A stretch of 64,000 nucleotides of DNA from Lewinella sp. 4G2. Its GTDB lineage: Bacteria; Bacteroidota; Bacteroidia; Chitinophagales; Saprospiraceae. The stretch covers positions 3,658,001 to 3,722,000 of the forward strand of contig NZ_LVWJ02000014.1 in the NCBI RefSeq assembly GCF_001625015.1. The letters are read 5' to 3'. Position 1 is the stretch's first letter; every line of letters starts with the position of its first letter. A model generated the notes under the pieces. That model saw nothing but the letters and a program-made list of their open reading frames with translations, searched no databases and had not been told where the DNA came from. Below, piece after piece: positions 48,725 through 56,874 of the stretch. The position numbers and the translations under genes were made by a program.

Positions 48725-49744
48725 ATGAATTTCGAGGTAGACCAACGGGTGAGGATGAAGCGAACGGAGAACGTCGGTACCGTCACGCTTGTCCTGCCCG
48801 GAAACCTGGTGCAGGTTAAGTTAGATGGTGGGCTCGGTCACATCCCCATCCCCGCTGAAGCACTTGAATTGGTTTCACCGCCTAAGCCCAAGCCCGCCCC
48901 ACCCGTGGTGGTACAACGTACGGTCAGCAAGGCCGTCCTCCACGAGGAAAACGGCGTCCAGCTCGCATTTGACCCACAACTTAACAATGAGGCAGAACCC
49001 GTGGCTTACGAAGTTTACCTGCTCAATAGTACCAGCCATAAGATCATCTTTGAACTGAAGGCCCTCACCGGCAGTAATCAACGTTGGAGCAAATCCAGCA
49101 TTCTGGAGCCCAACAGTAAGAAGCGATTGGAAGCCATCGAGTACCGCTGGCTGAACGAAAAGTTATCTCTTGAGCTCGACGTCAGGACCGTCAACGTTGG
49201 TGGTACCGGGCCCAGGCACTTTGAAAAGGTCCGCGTCAAGCCAAGCCAATTCTTTGGTAAGTACGTGGACGTCCCTGAACTCTACCGTGAGGCCCACCTC
49301 TATCCGGTCTTCAGCCGTTTAGACTCAACGAACACCGCACCCGCGGCAGCGCCCCCTAATACCGGAAGCCTCAAGGAACTTACCCGAAAACACCTGGCGA
49401 GCAAACCTAAACCGCAACCCAAAAAGCAACTCACGCAAACGGATATTCGGGAACGATTGGAGTTTTCCGAAACGTTGGATCTGCACCTCACCGCATTGGT
49501 AGAAGATCCCGCAGCCGTACCCAAACATGAAGTTTTGCAACTTCAGTTAAAAGAATATGATGAGTACCTGGACCGCGCCCTACGGTTGGGTGTCGACAGC
49601 GTATTCATCATTCACGGAGTTGGCAACGGCGTACTGAAACGTGCCATCCATAGCCGTCTTCACCGGACAAAATTCATCCGGGAATTCAAGAATGAATTCC
49701 ACCCCAAGTATGGATTCGGGGCTACTGAGATCATTTTTGACTAA
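48725..49744 (+). CDS. DUF2027/Smr-domain protein (MutS2-like C-terminus)
   Basis: 339 residues. The N-terminal region (1-200) fits DUF2027: DQRVRMKRTENVGTVTLVLPGNLVQVKLDGG, then a beta-rich segment. The C-terminal Smr domain (about 250-339) has LDLHLTAL, IIHGVGNGVLKRAIHSRL, and FGATEIIFD. Smr domains are DNA- or RNA-nicking modules, here in a cytosolic protein. The linker holds APAAAP (205-210), encoded by the 17-bp repeat, next to a proline/lysine-rich stretch. A TACCTTGC box (48699) is 19 bp upstream of the start. Confidence 0.85.
   Translation: MNFEVDQRVRMKRTENVGTVTLVLPGNLVQVKLDGGLGHIPIPAEALELVSPPKPKPAPPVVVQRTVSKAVLHEENGVQLAFDPQLNNEAEPVAYEVYLLNSTSHKIIFELKALTGSNQRWSKSSILEPNSKKRLEAIEYRWLNEKLSLELDVRTVNVGGTGPRHFEKVRVKPSQFFGKYVDVPELYREAHLYPVFSRLDSTNTAPAAAPPNTGSLKELTRKHLASKPKPQPKKQLTQTDIRERLEFSETLDLHLTALVEDPAAVPKHEVLQLQLKEYDEYLDRALRLGVDSVFIIHGVGNGVLKRAIHSRLHRTKFIREFKNEFHPKYGFGATEIIFD
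49337..49353 (+). repeat. 17-bp dispersed repeat, copy 10 (in Smr gene)
   Basis: GCACCCGCGGCAGCGCC, exact match to the consensus. In frame it encodes APAAAP in the linker between the DUF2027 and Smr domains. Confidence 0.8.
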
Positions 49745-49834
49745 GATCGCCGCTGCCTATTCTGAATGAAACCTGCCGTTCTTGTGCTAAACCCACCGCA
49801 ATGGGCGTTATTGCATCCAGAATTTGATACCACT

Positions 49835-50620
49835 ATGAAAAATACCTATTTTTTACTGTTTTTGCTCGCCATCGGCCTGAGCAGTTGCAACCAGGGCAAA
49901 GTAAAAGAACTCGAAGTGAAGCTGAACTCCAGCGAAGAGCAACGAGAAATGTTGACCACGCAACTGGAAAGCGTACAGCGGACTAACGGTGACTTGCTGG
50001 CCCGTATGGAAGACCTCTCCGTCATCAGTAAAGAAGGAGCCACGAGCATCCGGGAAAGCCTGCAGAGCATCAGCGGGCAAACCAGCTACATCACCGAACT
50101 GAACCGGTCAATCGCTCGCAAGGATAGCCTGAACATGGCACTCGTCATGAACCTGAAACGCTCCTTGGACAACATCAATGATGACGACGTCCAGGTAGAA
50201 GTACGGGGTGGAAAAGTGCACGTCAGCATCAGCGACAATCTGTTGTTCGCTTCCGGTTCCGCGCGCGTAAATGCCGCCGCAAACAAGGTCTTGCAAAAGG
50301 TCGGCCTGGTGCTGAACGACCACCGTGACCTCAACATCATCGTAGAGGGGCATACTGACAATGTCCCCGTCCGTGCTAATGGCATCGCCGATAACTGGGA
50401 TTTGAGCGCAAAACGCGCCACGGCCGTGGTGCGTACCCTCGTTAATCAGTACCAGGTAGACCCTGCGCGCCTTTCCGCCGCTGGCCGCGCGGAGTACGAC
50501 CCCCGCGGTGATAACAGCACGCCACAGGGCCGCGCACGTAACCGCCGGACTGAAATCGTCATTACCCCTAGCCTTGACGAATTCTTTGACCTCGCCAAGC
50601 AGCAGGGAATGCAGGGCTAG
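49835..50620 (+). CDS. OmpA-domain lipoprotein with coiled coil
   Basis: 261 residues from MKNTYFLLF. Lipobox LSSC (Cys18), then a coiled-coil region (about 20-105; KVKELEVKLNSSEEQREMLTTQLESVQRT) and a C-terminal OmpA/MotB domain (about 130-255; NIIVEGHTDNVPV, NWDLSAKRATAVVRTL, GRAEYDPRGDNSTPQGRARNRRTEIVI) that binds peptidoglycan. Probably tethers the outer membrane to the wall. In-frame ATGs 23 residues upstream precede no conserved sequence. A hairpin follows the gene. Confidence 0.88.
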   Translation: MKNTYFLLFLLAIGLSSCNQGKVKELEVKLNSSEEQREMLTTQLESVQRTNGDLLARMEDLSVISKEGATSIRESLQSISGQTSYITELNRSIARKDSLNMALVMNLKRSLDNINDDDVQVEVRGGKVHVSISDNLLFASGSARVNAAANKVLQKVGLVLNDHRDLNIIVEGHTDNVPVRANGIADNWDLSAKRATAVVRTLVNQYQVDPARLSAAGRAEYDPRGDNSTPQGRARNRRTEIVITPSLDEFFDLAKQQGMQG

Positions 50621-51022
50621 GCCATTGCTTGTAATCAGTTATTACAATGCGCGTCCGAACAGTAGTTTGGGCGCGCATTGTCATTGGTAGCACCCAATCG
50701 TTTGCGAATTCGGACCGAATTCACGTTATTTGTCGAGCTTTCGAGCGATGGTGCGATTTGCATTAGGCAGTGAGTCAGGGCATTACCGACTTAGCTGTGC
50801 TTCCACTTCGCGGGGAATCCCCCACCCTACGCTCGGATTAGCGCCGCATTAGTTACTGATGGTCACGACGGCTGATCGTTGGCGGCATTTCACTCAAATC
50901 ATTCCGGACTACTACAACATAGGTTACCCTCACTGGGCGCCTGCCAACGGAGCTACGCTATTAAGCGGTTGTTCTTGTCGTCGATCATAACAGTTAGTCC
51001 GCCTTTTCCCCAATTATACTTT
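50621..51022 (+). other. 402-bp gene-free region with terminator-like hairpin
   Basis: A strong hairpin (arms ACAATGCGCGTCC / GGGCGCGCATTGT, 50644-50681) follows the OmpA gene but has no T-run. The remaining 340 bp contain no open frame, tRNA, or repeat I can support. An in-frame extension of the phosphorylase gene begins at 50879 but lacks family similarity. Confidence 0.5.
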
Positions 51023-53575
51023 ATGCTAACTCAAACCAGTCAGGAGATGAAGCTTAAGCGCATCTTCATCAAAAGTCAGCTCCCCGAAAAACTTGCCTTT
51101 CTGCAAACCCTCAGCCACAATATCTGGTGGTCCTGGAATGCAGACGCGCAAGAGTTGTTCCGGTCAATTGACCCCGAACAATTCGTCGCCCTGAACTACA
51201 ACCCGGTCGCACTGCTGGAAAGCGTTGACCCCTCCCGCTTGCTTGAACTCTCCCAGGACAAAGCCTACCTGAAGCAGGTAGCCGCCGTGAAGAAGAGTTT
51301 CGAGAAGTACATGGCCGTCCCCAAGAAGAAAGGGCCAAAACTCGCCTACTTCAGTATGGAGTACGGGCTGCACATCAGTCTGAAGTTGTACAGTGGCGGC
51401 CTCGGCGTACTGGCGGGCGATTACCTCAAGGAGGCGTCCGATAGTAATGTGGAGCTGTTCGGCGTAGGCCTCCTCTACCGCTATGGCTACTTCAACCAGG
51501 GCCTGAGCATGAACGGTGACCAAATTCACCTCTACCCACCCCAAAAGTTCACCCAGCTACCGATCCAGCCCGTACGCGGAGCCGACGGTAATTGGTTAAA
51601 GGTGGCCGTCCCCATTCAGGGGCGGATCGTCCAGGCCAAGATCTGGAAATTACCCATTGGCCGGATCAACCTGTACCTGCTGGACACCGACCACGAGGAC
51701 AACAGCCAGGACGATCGCGCGCTCACCCACATGTTGTACGGTGGCGATAACGAGCACCGGCTAAAGCAGGAAATTCTGCTGGGCATCGGTGGCGTCCGAG
51801 CCATTGAAGCGATGGATCTGCAACCGGAGGTCTACCACCTTAACGAAGGCCACGCTGGTTTCCTAAGCATTGAGCGTCTCAAGAATTTCGTGGACACGGG
51901 CATGGACTTCAAGGAAGCCAAGGAAGCCGTTCGCTCCAGTAGCCTGTACACGACCCACACACCCGTCCCGGCCGGTCACGACCACTTCCCGGAGCACATG
52001 ATGCGGAACTACCTGTACAACTACGCCGGTGACCTTGGAATCAGCTGGGAAGACTTCATCGCGTTAGGCAGAACTAACCCACACGATGCTGGTGAGGACT
52101 TCAATATGTCCAAACTATCCATCGCGCTCTCCCAACGCGTGAATGGCGTTTCCAAACTGCACGGGGAAGTCAGCCAGGAAATGTTTACCCCGCTCTACCC
52201 AGGATACACGGCCGAAGAGGTCCACATCGGTTACGTCACCAACTCAGTCCACTACCCTACCTGGATTGCAAACGATCTCCACAAACTTTACAGCACGGAG
52301 TTTGGCAAGGATTGGGTAGCTGACCAAAGCAACCACGACATCTGGCGGAAGATCCACAAGGTCGACGACAAGAAACTCTTCAGCGTGCAGCAAAACCTGA
52401 AGACGCGTTTGCTCGACTACGTGCGTGAAAAGCTTCAGGTCGATATGCAACGCCGTGGGGAAAGCCCCCGGATGATCTTTGACATCCTCAGTAAGATTGA
52501 TAACGAGGCGCTCGTACTGGGCTTCGCCCGACGCTTTGCCACCTACAAACGGGCCACCCTACTCTTCCAGAATGAAGAGCGCCTGGAGAAGTTGGTCAAC
52601 CGCACCGGCCAACCGGTCATCTTCCTCTTCGCGGGGAAAGCCCACCCCGCCGACCAGGGTGGTCAGGATTTGATCCGTCACATCATTCATATTTCTAAAA
52701 AGCCACAGTTCGCGGGTAAGGTGATCTTCCTGGAGGACTACAACATGGAGATGGCCAAGTTCCTCACTCAGGGTGTCGATATTTGGTTAAATACTCCGAC
52801 GCGCCCACTAGAAGCCTCCGGAACTTCCGGTATGAAGGCCGCCCTCAATGGCCGCCCGAACTTCTCCGTCCTCGACGGTTGGTGGGCCGAAGGGTACCGC
52901 CCGGACGCTGGTTGGGCGCTCCCGCTCGAGCGTACCTACGAAGAGCAACACCTGCAGAATGAGTTGGACGCAGAGGTGATCTACCATACTATGGAAGAGG
53001 ACATCATCCCTACTTATTTCGACCGTGACAAGTCCGGTATCAGTAAGAAATGGATGGGCTACGTCAAGCAAATCATTGCCGAGGTGGCTCCCACCTTCAC
53101 GATGAAGCGCATGATGGACGACTATTATGACCGATTCTACTTCCCCCTCGGGGAAAGTGAGCAAGCTTTCAGCAAGGAGAACTACCAGCCTGCCAAGGAC
53201 CTGGCTTCGTGGAAAGCCAACGTGATCGAAAAATGGGAGGGTATTCGCGTACGTGAAAACAACTCCTTCGATAGTGTCAATCACGCCCTGCCAGTTGGCG
53301 AAACCTTCACGGCTAACCTCCTGGTGGACCTAAACGGCCTCAGTAGTGAAGACGTCACCCTGGAAGCTTGCTTCTACCACCGGGCTGACGACGGTAAGGT
53401 TACCCTCAAGCGCGCCGACTCCTTCAAGGTCGCTCCCGCCCAGGACGGCGCTTATAAGTATACCCTGGACGTCGATCCGCAACTTGCCGGCGTTTACGAG
53501 TATGGTTTCCGCCTCCGCCCCACCCATCCGCTGATGCCACACGCTCAGGACCTGAACCTAGTTTACTGGTTATAA
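51023..53575 (+). CDS. glgP: Alpha-glucan phosphorylase (GlgP)
   Basis: 850 residues from MLTQTSQEM. Releases glucose-1-phosphate from glycogen or maltodextrin. DUF3417-type N-terminal region (LAFLQTLSHNIWWSWNADAQELFRSIDPE), glucan phosphorylase core (YFSMEYGLHISLKLYSGGLGVLAGDYLKEASD, VYHLNEGHAGFL), and the PLP-lysine region (EASGTSGMKAALNGRPNFSVLDGWWAEGY) are present, placing it in the bacterial/archaeal 'short' phosphorylase group. Two ATGs (51023, 51047) are possible. Cytosolic. Ends at a strong terminator. Confidence 0.92.
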   Translation: MLTQTSQEMKLKRIFIKSQLPEKLAFLQTLSHNIWWSWNADAQELFRSIDPEQFVALNYNPVALLESVDPSRLLELSQDKAYLKQVAAVKKSFEKYMAVPKKKGPKLAYFSMEYGLHISLKLYSGGLGVLAGDYLKEASDSNVELFGVGLLYRYGYFNQGLSMNGDQIHLYPPQKFTQLPIQPVRGADGNWLKVAVPIQGRIVQAKIWKLPIGRINLYLLDTDHEDNSQDDRALTHMLYGGDNEHRLKQEILLGIGGVRAIEAMDLQPEVYHLNEGHAGFLSIERLKNFVDTGMDFKEAKEAVRSSSLYTTHTPVPAGHDHFPEHMMRNYLYNYAGDLGISWEDFIALGRTNPHDAGEDFNMSKLSIALSQRVNGVSKLHGEVSQEMFTPLYPGYTAEEVHIGYVTNSVHYPTWIANDLHKLYSTEFGKDWVADQSNHDIWRKIHKVDDKKLFSVQQNLKTRLLDYVREKLQVDMQRRGESPRMIFDILSKIDNEALVLGFARRFATYKRATLLFQNEERLEKLVNRTGQPVIFLFAGKAHPADQGGQDLIRHIIHISKKPQFAGKVIFLEDYNMEMAKFLTQGVDIWLNTPTRPLEASGTSGMKAALNGRPNFSVLDGWWAEGYRPDAGWALPLERTYEEQHLQNELDAEVIYHTMEEDIIPTYFDRDKSGISKKWMGYVKQIIAEVAPTFTMKRMMDDYYDRFYFPLGESEQAFSKENYQPAKDLASWKANVIEKWEGIRVRENNSFDSVNHALPVGETFTANLLVDLNGLSSEDVTLEACFYHRADDGKVTLKRADSFKVAPAQDGAYKYTLDVDPQLAGVYEYGFRLRPTHPLMPHAQDLNLVYWL

Positions 53576-53598
53576 TACAAATTCGAAATAAATGAGGT

Positions 53599-53635
53599 GA
53601 TGGCCCGTAAGCAGTAGCTTGTGGGCCATCGTTTT
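53599..53635 (+). terminator. Rho-independent terminator of glgP
   Basis: Arms GATGGCCCGTAAGC / GCTTGTGGGCCATC (53599-53630) with a 4-base loop, followed by GTTTT. 24 bp after the stop codon. Confidence 0.85.
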
Positions 53636-53674
53636 ACCCGGCGCTCTCTACGAGCGGTAAGCTGGGCCACTTAG

Positions 53675-53682
53675 TATCTTTG
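53675..53682 (+). promoter_or_regulatory. -7 promoter box of miaE-tilS
   Basis: TATCTTTG, perfect -7 consensus, 18 bp before the ATG at 53701. It overlaps an in-frame TTG (53680) and so excludes that as a start. Confidence 0.6.
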
Positions 53683-53700
53683 CCACCAAAGCAACTACCC

Positions 53701-54306
53701 ATGGAAAGCGCGGCCACCGTTCAAATGCTGAACCTCCAACTCCCTACGGATCCCCGTTGGGTGAACCTTGCGGAAATGGACCTCGCCGAGATTCTCACCG
53801 ACCATGCCTATTGCGAGCAAAAGGCAACCACCAGTTGCATTTCTCTGGTACAGGGTTACCCTGATTACCCGGAGCTCGTTGCTGAGGTTGCTCCCGTGGT
53901 CACCGAAGAATGGGGTCACTTCCGGATGGTCCTGCACGAACTGGACAAACGTGGGTTGAAGCTCGGTCGGCAGCGAAAGGACGAGTACGTTAACGGCCTC
54001 ATGAAATTCCTCCAAAAAGGAGGAGGGCGCGAAAAAGCCCTCATGGAGAAGTTGTTGCTCTGCGCACTCATCGAAGCCCGCAGCTGTGAACGCTTTCGCC
54101 TGCTGAGTCTCTACTGTGCAGACGCGGATCTGCGTGCCTTCTACCACAAGTTCATGGTGGCCGAGGCAGGGCACTACGTGCTGTTCATCGAATTGGCCCG
54201 CAAATACTTTGACCGCGCTACCGTCGACCAACGCTGGGCGGAATGGTTGGCCTACGAAAAGGAGTTGCTGGAAACCATGGAAGTCCGCGGAGACCGGATG
54301 CACTAA
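53701..54306 (+). CDS. miaE: tRNA hydroxylase MiaE (ms2io6A modification)
   Basis: 201 residues. Ferritin-like diiron enzyme that hydroxylates 2-methylthio-N6-isopentenyladenosine at tRNA position 37. Iron ligands are spread over four helices: DHAYCEQKA, EEWGHFRMVLHELDKRG, LIEARSCERFRLL and EAGHYVLFIEL, matching MiaE spacing. It starts at ATG 53701; an earlier TTG in frame lies on the promoter box. tilS follows after 6 bp, so two tRNA-modifying genes form an operon. Confidence 0.93.
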   Translation: MESAATVQMLNLQLPTDPRWVNLAEMDLAEILTDHAYCEQKATTSCISLVQGYPDYPELVAEVAPVVTEEWGHFRMVLHELDKRGLKLGRQRKDEYVNGLMKFLQKGGGREKALMEKLLLCALIEARSCERFRLLSLYCADADLRAFYHKFMVAEAGHYVLFIELARKYFDRATVDQRWAEWLAYEKELLETMEVRGDRMH

Positions 54307-54312
54307 GCGCAC

Positions 54313-55677
54313 ATGCCGTCCTTCACCGATCGGGTACTCACCCACATTTCTGAAAATCACCTTTTTACCCGCGCAGATCGCTTACTGCTAGCAGTCAGTG
54401 GCGGCGTCGATAGTATGGTGATGGCGCATCTGCTGCACGCTAACGGTTTCAACATTAGCCTGATCCACGTTAACTACCAACTTCGCGGTAGTGAATCGGA
54501 CGCTGACGAGGAGTTCGTACACAATTGGGCGCTGGCGCAGGATGCCAAGCTATGGACCAAGCGAGTGGATTTAACTCAAGAAAGAAGAAATGGCGAAAGC
54601 ATTCAGATGGTCGCCCGCAGAGTTCGGCGTAGGTATTTTGAGGAAATTCTGGATGAGTATAACTACGATTACCTACTGACCGGACACCAACTGAACGACC
54701 AACTCGAGACACTACTCATCAATCTTATCCGCGGAACGGGAATTCGCGGCTTTGCTTCTCTTAAAGCCAGCAACGGCAAATACCGTAGACCGCTACTTTC
54801 GGAATTAAGCGATGACGTAGTAAGCTATGCGAATGAAACAGGTTTAGTTTGGCGCGAGGATAGTAGCAATTCTTCCGATAAATACTTGCGCAATAAGATT
54901 CGTCATCACCTCTCTCCCCTACTCTTTGAACTGGGTATGACGCGTCAAAGCCTGGTAAATACAAATCGGCATTTACAACTCGCACGCCGGCTATTCGAAG
55001 ACCAGGTTGGGGAACTAAAGCACCAGCTCATCCGCACTGTTGAGAATCACACCTATCTAAAGCTACCGGTCCATCGGTCGATGCAGGAGCAGCTAGATCT
55101 GGTCCAAGAGTTACTCGGTGAATATCCGTTTGTGCGGGAGCAATACCGACAAGTGTTGGCGAATACTTCCTTATCTCTAGAGGAAGGAGGCTGGTTACTC
55201 AGTAAGCAGGGTGAGCTATTGCTGCTTCAGAAAATGCCAACCAATGTTTCGTTAACTAATGCGTCGGAGACTATCACTACGTTGCCCGCGAGGATTAGCT
55301 CTGCAGGAATTGAATACCAACTGCATCTAGTGGACCGGCCAGATAATCTGACCTCGTCTGATGTCCAGTATTTATCGCCCGCAGCCTGTGGATACGATGT
55401 GAATCAACCACGCTGCTCAATCCAGGTCACTCCGAGACATACGGGTGAAAAACTTCAGCCTCTAGGCATGTTCGGGCAGCAGAAGACGGTAAAGAAAGTG
55501 CTTCAAGAATTGGGGATTCCCCCGCAGTTACGCAGCGCATTATCTTTTCTTAGGAACAGTGAAGGTCATATCCTAGCTCTGCCTGGTTTCTTGATCACTC
55601 ATGCGGGCCAGGTTCGATCCACAGATGTGAAGGTCATAAGCATCACCCTCAAAAAAAAGATGCCCGACTCAAATTGA
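54313..55677 (+). CDS. tilS: tRNA(Ile)-lysidine synthase (TilS)
   Basis: 454 residues. Attaches lysine to C34 of tRNA-Ile(CAU). PP-loop SGGVDSMV (about 31-38), the family region LIHVNYQLRGSESDADEEFV, GHQLNDQLETLLINLIRGTGIRGF, the DSSN segment (REDSSNSSDKYLRNKIRHHL) and the C-terminal tRNA-binding domain (GMFGQQKTVKKVLQELGIPPQLR). Codon use is AT-richer than neighbours, but the protein is intact. The 3' 30 bases double as the terminator stem of the opposite gene. Confidence 0.95.
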   Translation: MPSFTDRVLTHISENHLFTRADRLLLAVSGGVDSMVMAHLLHANGFNISLIHVNYQLRGSESDADEEFVHNWALAQDAKLWTKRVDLTQERRNGESIQMVARRVRRRYFEEILDEYNYDYLLTGHQLNDQLETLLINLIRGTGIRGFASLKASNGKYRRPLLSELSDDVVSYANETGLVWREDSSNSSDKYLRNKIRHHLSPLLFELGMTRQSLVNTNRHLQLARRLFEDQVGELKHQLIRTVENHTYLKLPVHRSMQEQLDLVQELLGEYPFVREQYRQVLANTSLSLEEGGWLLSKQGELLLLQKMPTNVSLTNASETITTLPARISSAGIEYQLHLVDRPDNLTSSDVQYLSPAACGYDVNQPRCSIQVTPRHTGEKLQPLGMFGQQKTVKKVLQELGIPPQLRSALSFLRNSEGHILALPGFLITHAGQVRSTDVKVISITLKKKMPDSN

Positions 55678-55687
55678 GTCGGACATC
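55651..55687 (-). terminator. Minus-strand terminator inside the 3' end of tilS
   Basis: On the minus strand: GATGTCCGACTCAA, a 1-base turn, TTGAGTCGGGCATC (one mismatch), then TTTTTTTT. The stem covers 55659-55687, including the tilS stop codon. It terminates the minus-strand gene at 55750-56808. Confidence 0.85.
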
Positions 55688-55749
55688 CTAAAAACCTACT
55701 TCAAGAATGTAAGCGGGTCTGCGCACCTGAGTACGCTTACCACAAATTC

Positions 55750-56808
55750 TTATTCAATCACGACACGTGTGCTTACTGTCTGATCTGCGTTTTGCAACCG
55801 CAGTTGATAGATACCAACTGGGTAGCCCGCAATAGATTCGGTAGAGACGGAACCGGCACTGATTGTCCACTGGACAACCTGGCGGCCCGCAGCATCGTAA
55901 AGCGCGGCGCGAACGGGGGCATCACCCCAGCCCTGGCCAAGCTTAACGTTAAGATTTGAAGAAGTCGGGTTTGGGTAAACTGCCACTTCCGCCTGAATGG
56001 CGCCCTTGTACTGGACAACCACGATGGCGTTAAGGTCATTTACCGTACCGTCAAGATCGGTCTGGATCAAGCGGTAGTAATTCGCTCCCGTAACGGGGCT
56101 TTCATCGATGTACTCATACGTAGCACCGTACTCTGCATCTTCGGCACCAGCCACTTCAGCAACGGTGATGAACTCACCCGCATCATTCGCACGCTGGAGG
56201 GTGAAGAAATCATTATCGAGCTCGGAAGCCGTTGCCCAATTTAAGCGGATGCCATCTTTTACGGCGTCTCCAGTGAAGGAGGTCAACTCGACGGGAAGGA
56301 AAGCCAGTACCTCCATGAAGGTTGGTAAACCTGGCATTACGGGCATTACCTCAGTAAAGTTTCCACTGTTAGTCTCAAATCCATTAACGAAGGTCTCGTT
56401 CCCGGTTTGCGTAGAGGCTTCCCACAAAAATTCGGCAGGCTCACCCGTGTTGTCGTCCAGAACGTAGTGGTACATGCCTTCAGAACCATCAAAGTAGATT
56501 AGGTGGAAGAATTGATTGCCGGCGCCACCGGAAGGTGGATCAATGGTGGGAATAGCTACGATACCCATGCCTGACGCATCAGCACCCCCCTTACCAAGGA
56601 AGGAAAAGGGGTCTGCCACGTCAACGGCAGCGATGGAGTCTTGACCAGACATTTCAGGTTGGTCAACGCCGGATATACCGACTGCGGCAACTAAAGCATC
56701 AACGCTGGCCTCCCAATCATCGTATCCCGGGAAGGCTGACTGACCGCTAACGTTACCAGCAGACAAAAGGCAAACGGCAAATAGTAATGTGTAAAATTTC
56801 AATTTCAT
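55750..56808 (-). CDS. Secreted protein with T9SS type A sorting domain
   Basis: 352 residues from MKLKFYTLL. Signal peptide (ending NVSGQS). The N-terminal 150 residues are not recognised. Then the common LPVELTSFTGDAVKDGIRLNWATASELDNDFFTLQRANDAGEF fibronectin-like module, and a type A sorting domain (VYPNPTSSNLNVKL ... GYPVGIYQLRL ... STRVVIE). It follows the giant secreted protein gene by 66 bp and may be cotranscribed, or be separated by the hairpin at 56830. The frame is open to 56871 but extra residues lack a signal. Confidence 0.82.
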   Translation of the reverse strand: MKLKFYTLLFAVCLLSAGNVSGQSAFPGYDDWEASVDALVAAVGISGVDQPEMSGQDSIAAVDVADPFSFLGKGGADASGMGIVAIPTIDPPSGGAGNQFFHLIYFDGSEGMYHYVLDDNTGEPAEFLWEASTQTGNETFVNGFETNSGNFTEVMPVMPGLPTFMEVLAFLPVELTSFTGDAVKDGIRLNWATASELDNDFFTLQRANDAGEFITVAEVAGAEDAEYGATYEYIDESPVTGANYYRLIQTDLDGTVNDLNAIVVVQYKGAIQAEVAVYPNPTSSNLNVKLGQGWGDAPVRAALYDAAGRQVVQWTISAGSVSTESIAGYPVGIYQLRLQNADQTVSTRVVIE

Positions 56809-56829
56809 GCAAAGTGTGTTTATGCAATT

Positions 56830-56859
56830 GGAGGGGCGGGGATTATTCTCCGCCCCTCC
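56830..56859 (-). terminator. GC-rich hairpin between two T9SS cargo genes
   Basis: Perfect 10-bp arms GGAGGGGCGG / CCGCCCCTCC. It lies 15 bp after the stop of the giant gene but has no T-run, so it may only attenuate transcription or protect the 3' end. Confidence 0.55.
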
Positions 56860-56874
56860 GCTTGCAGTCAAGTG

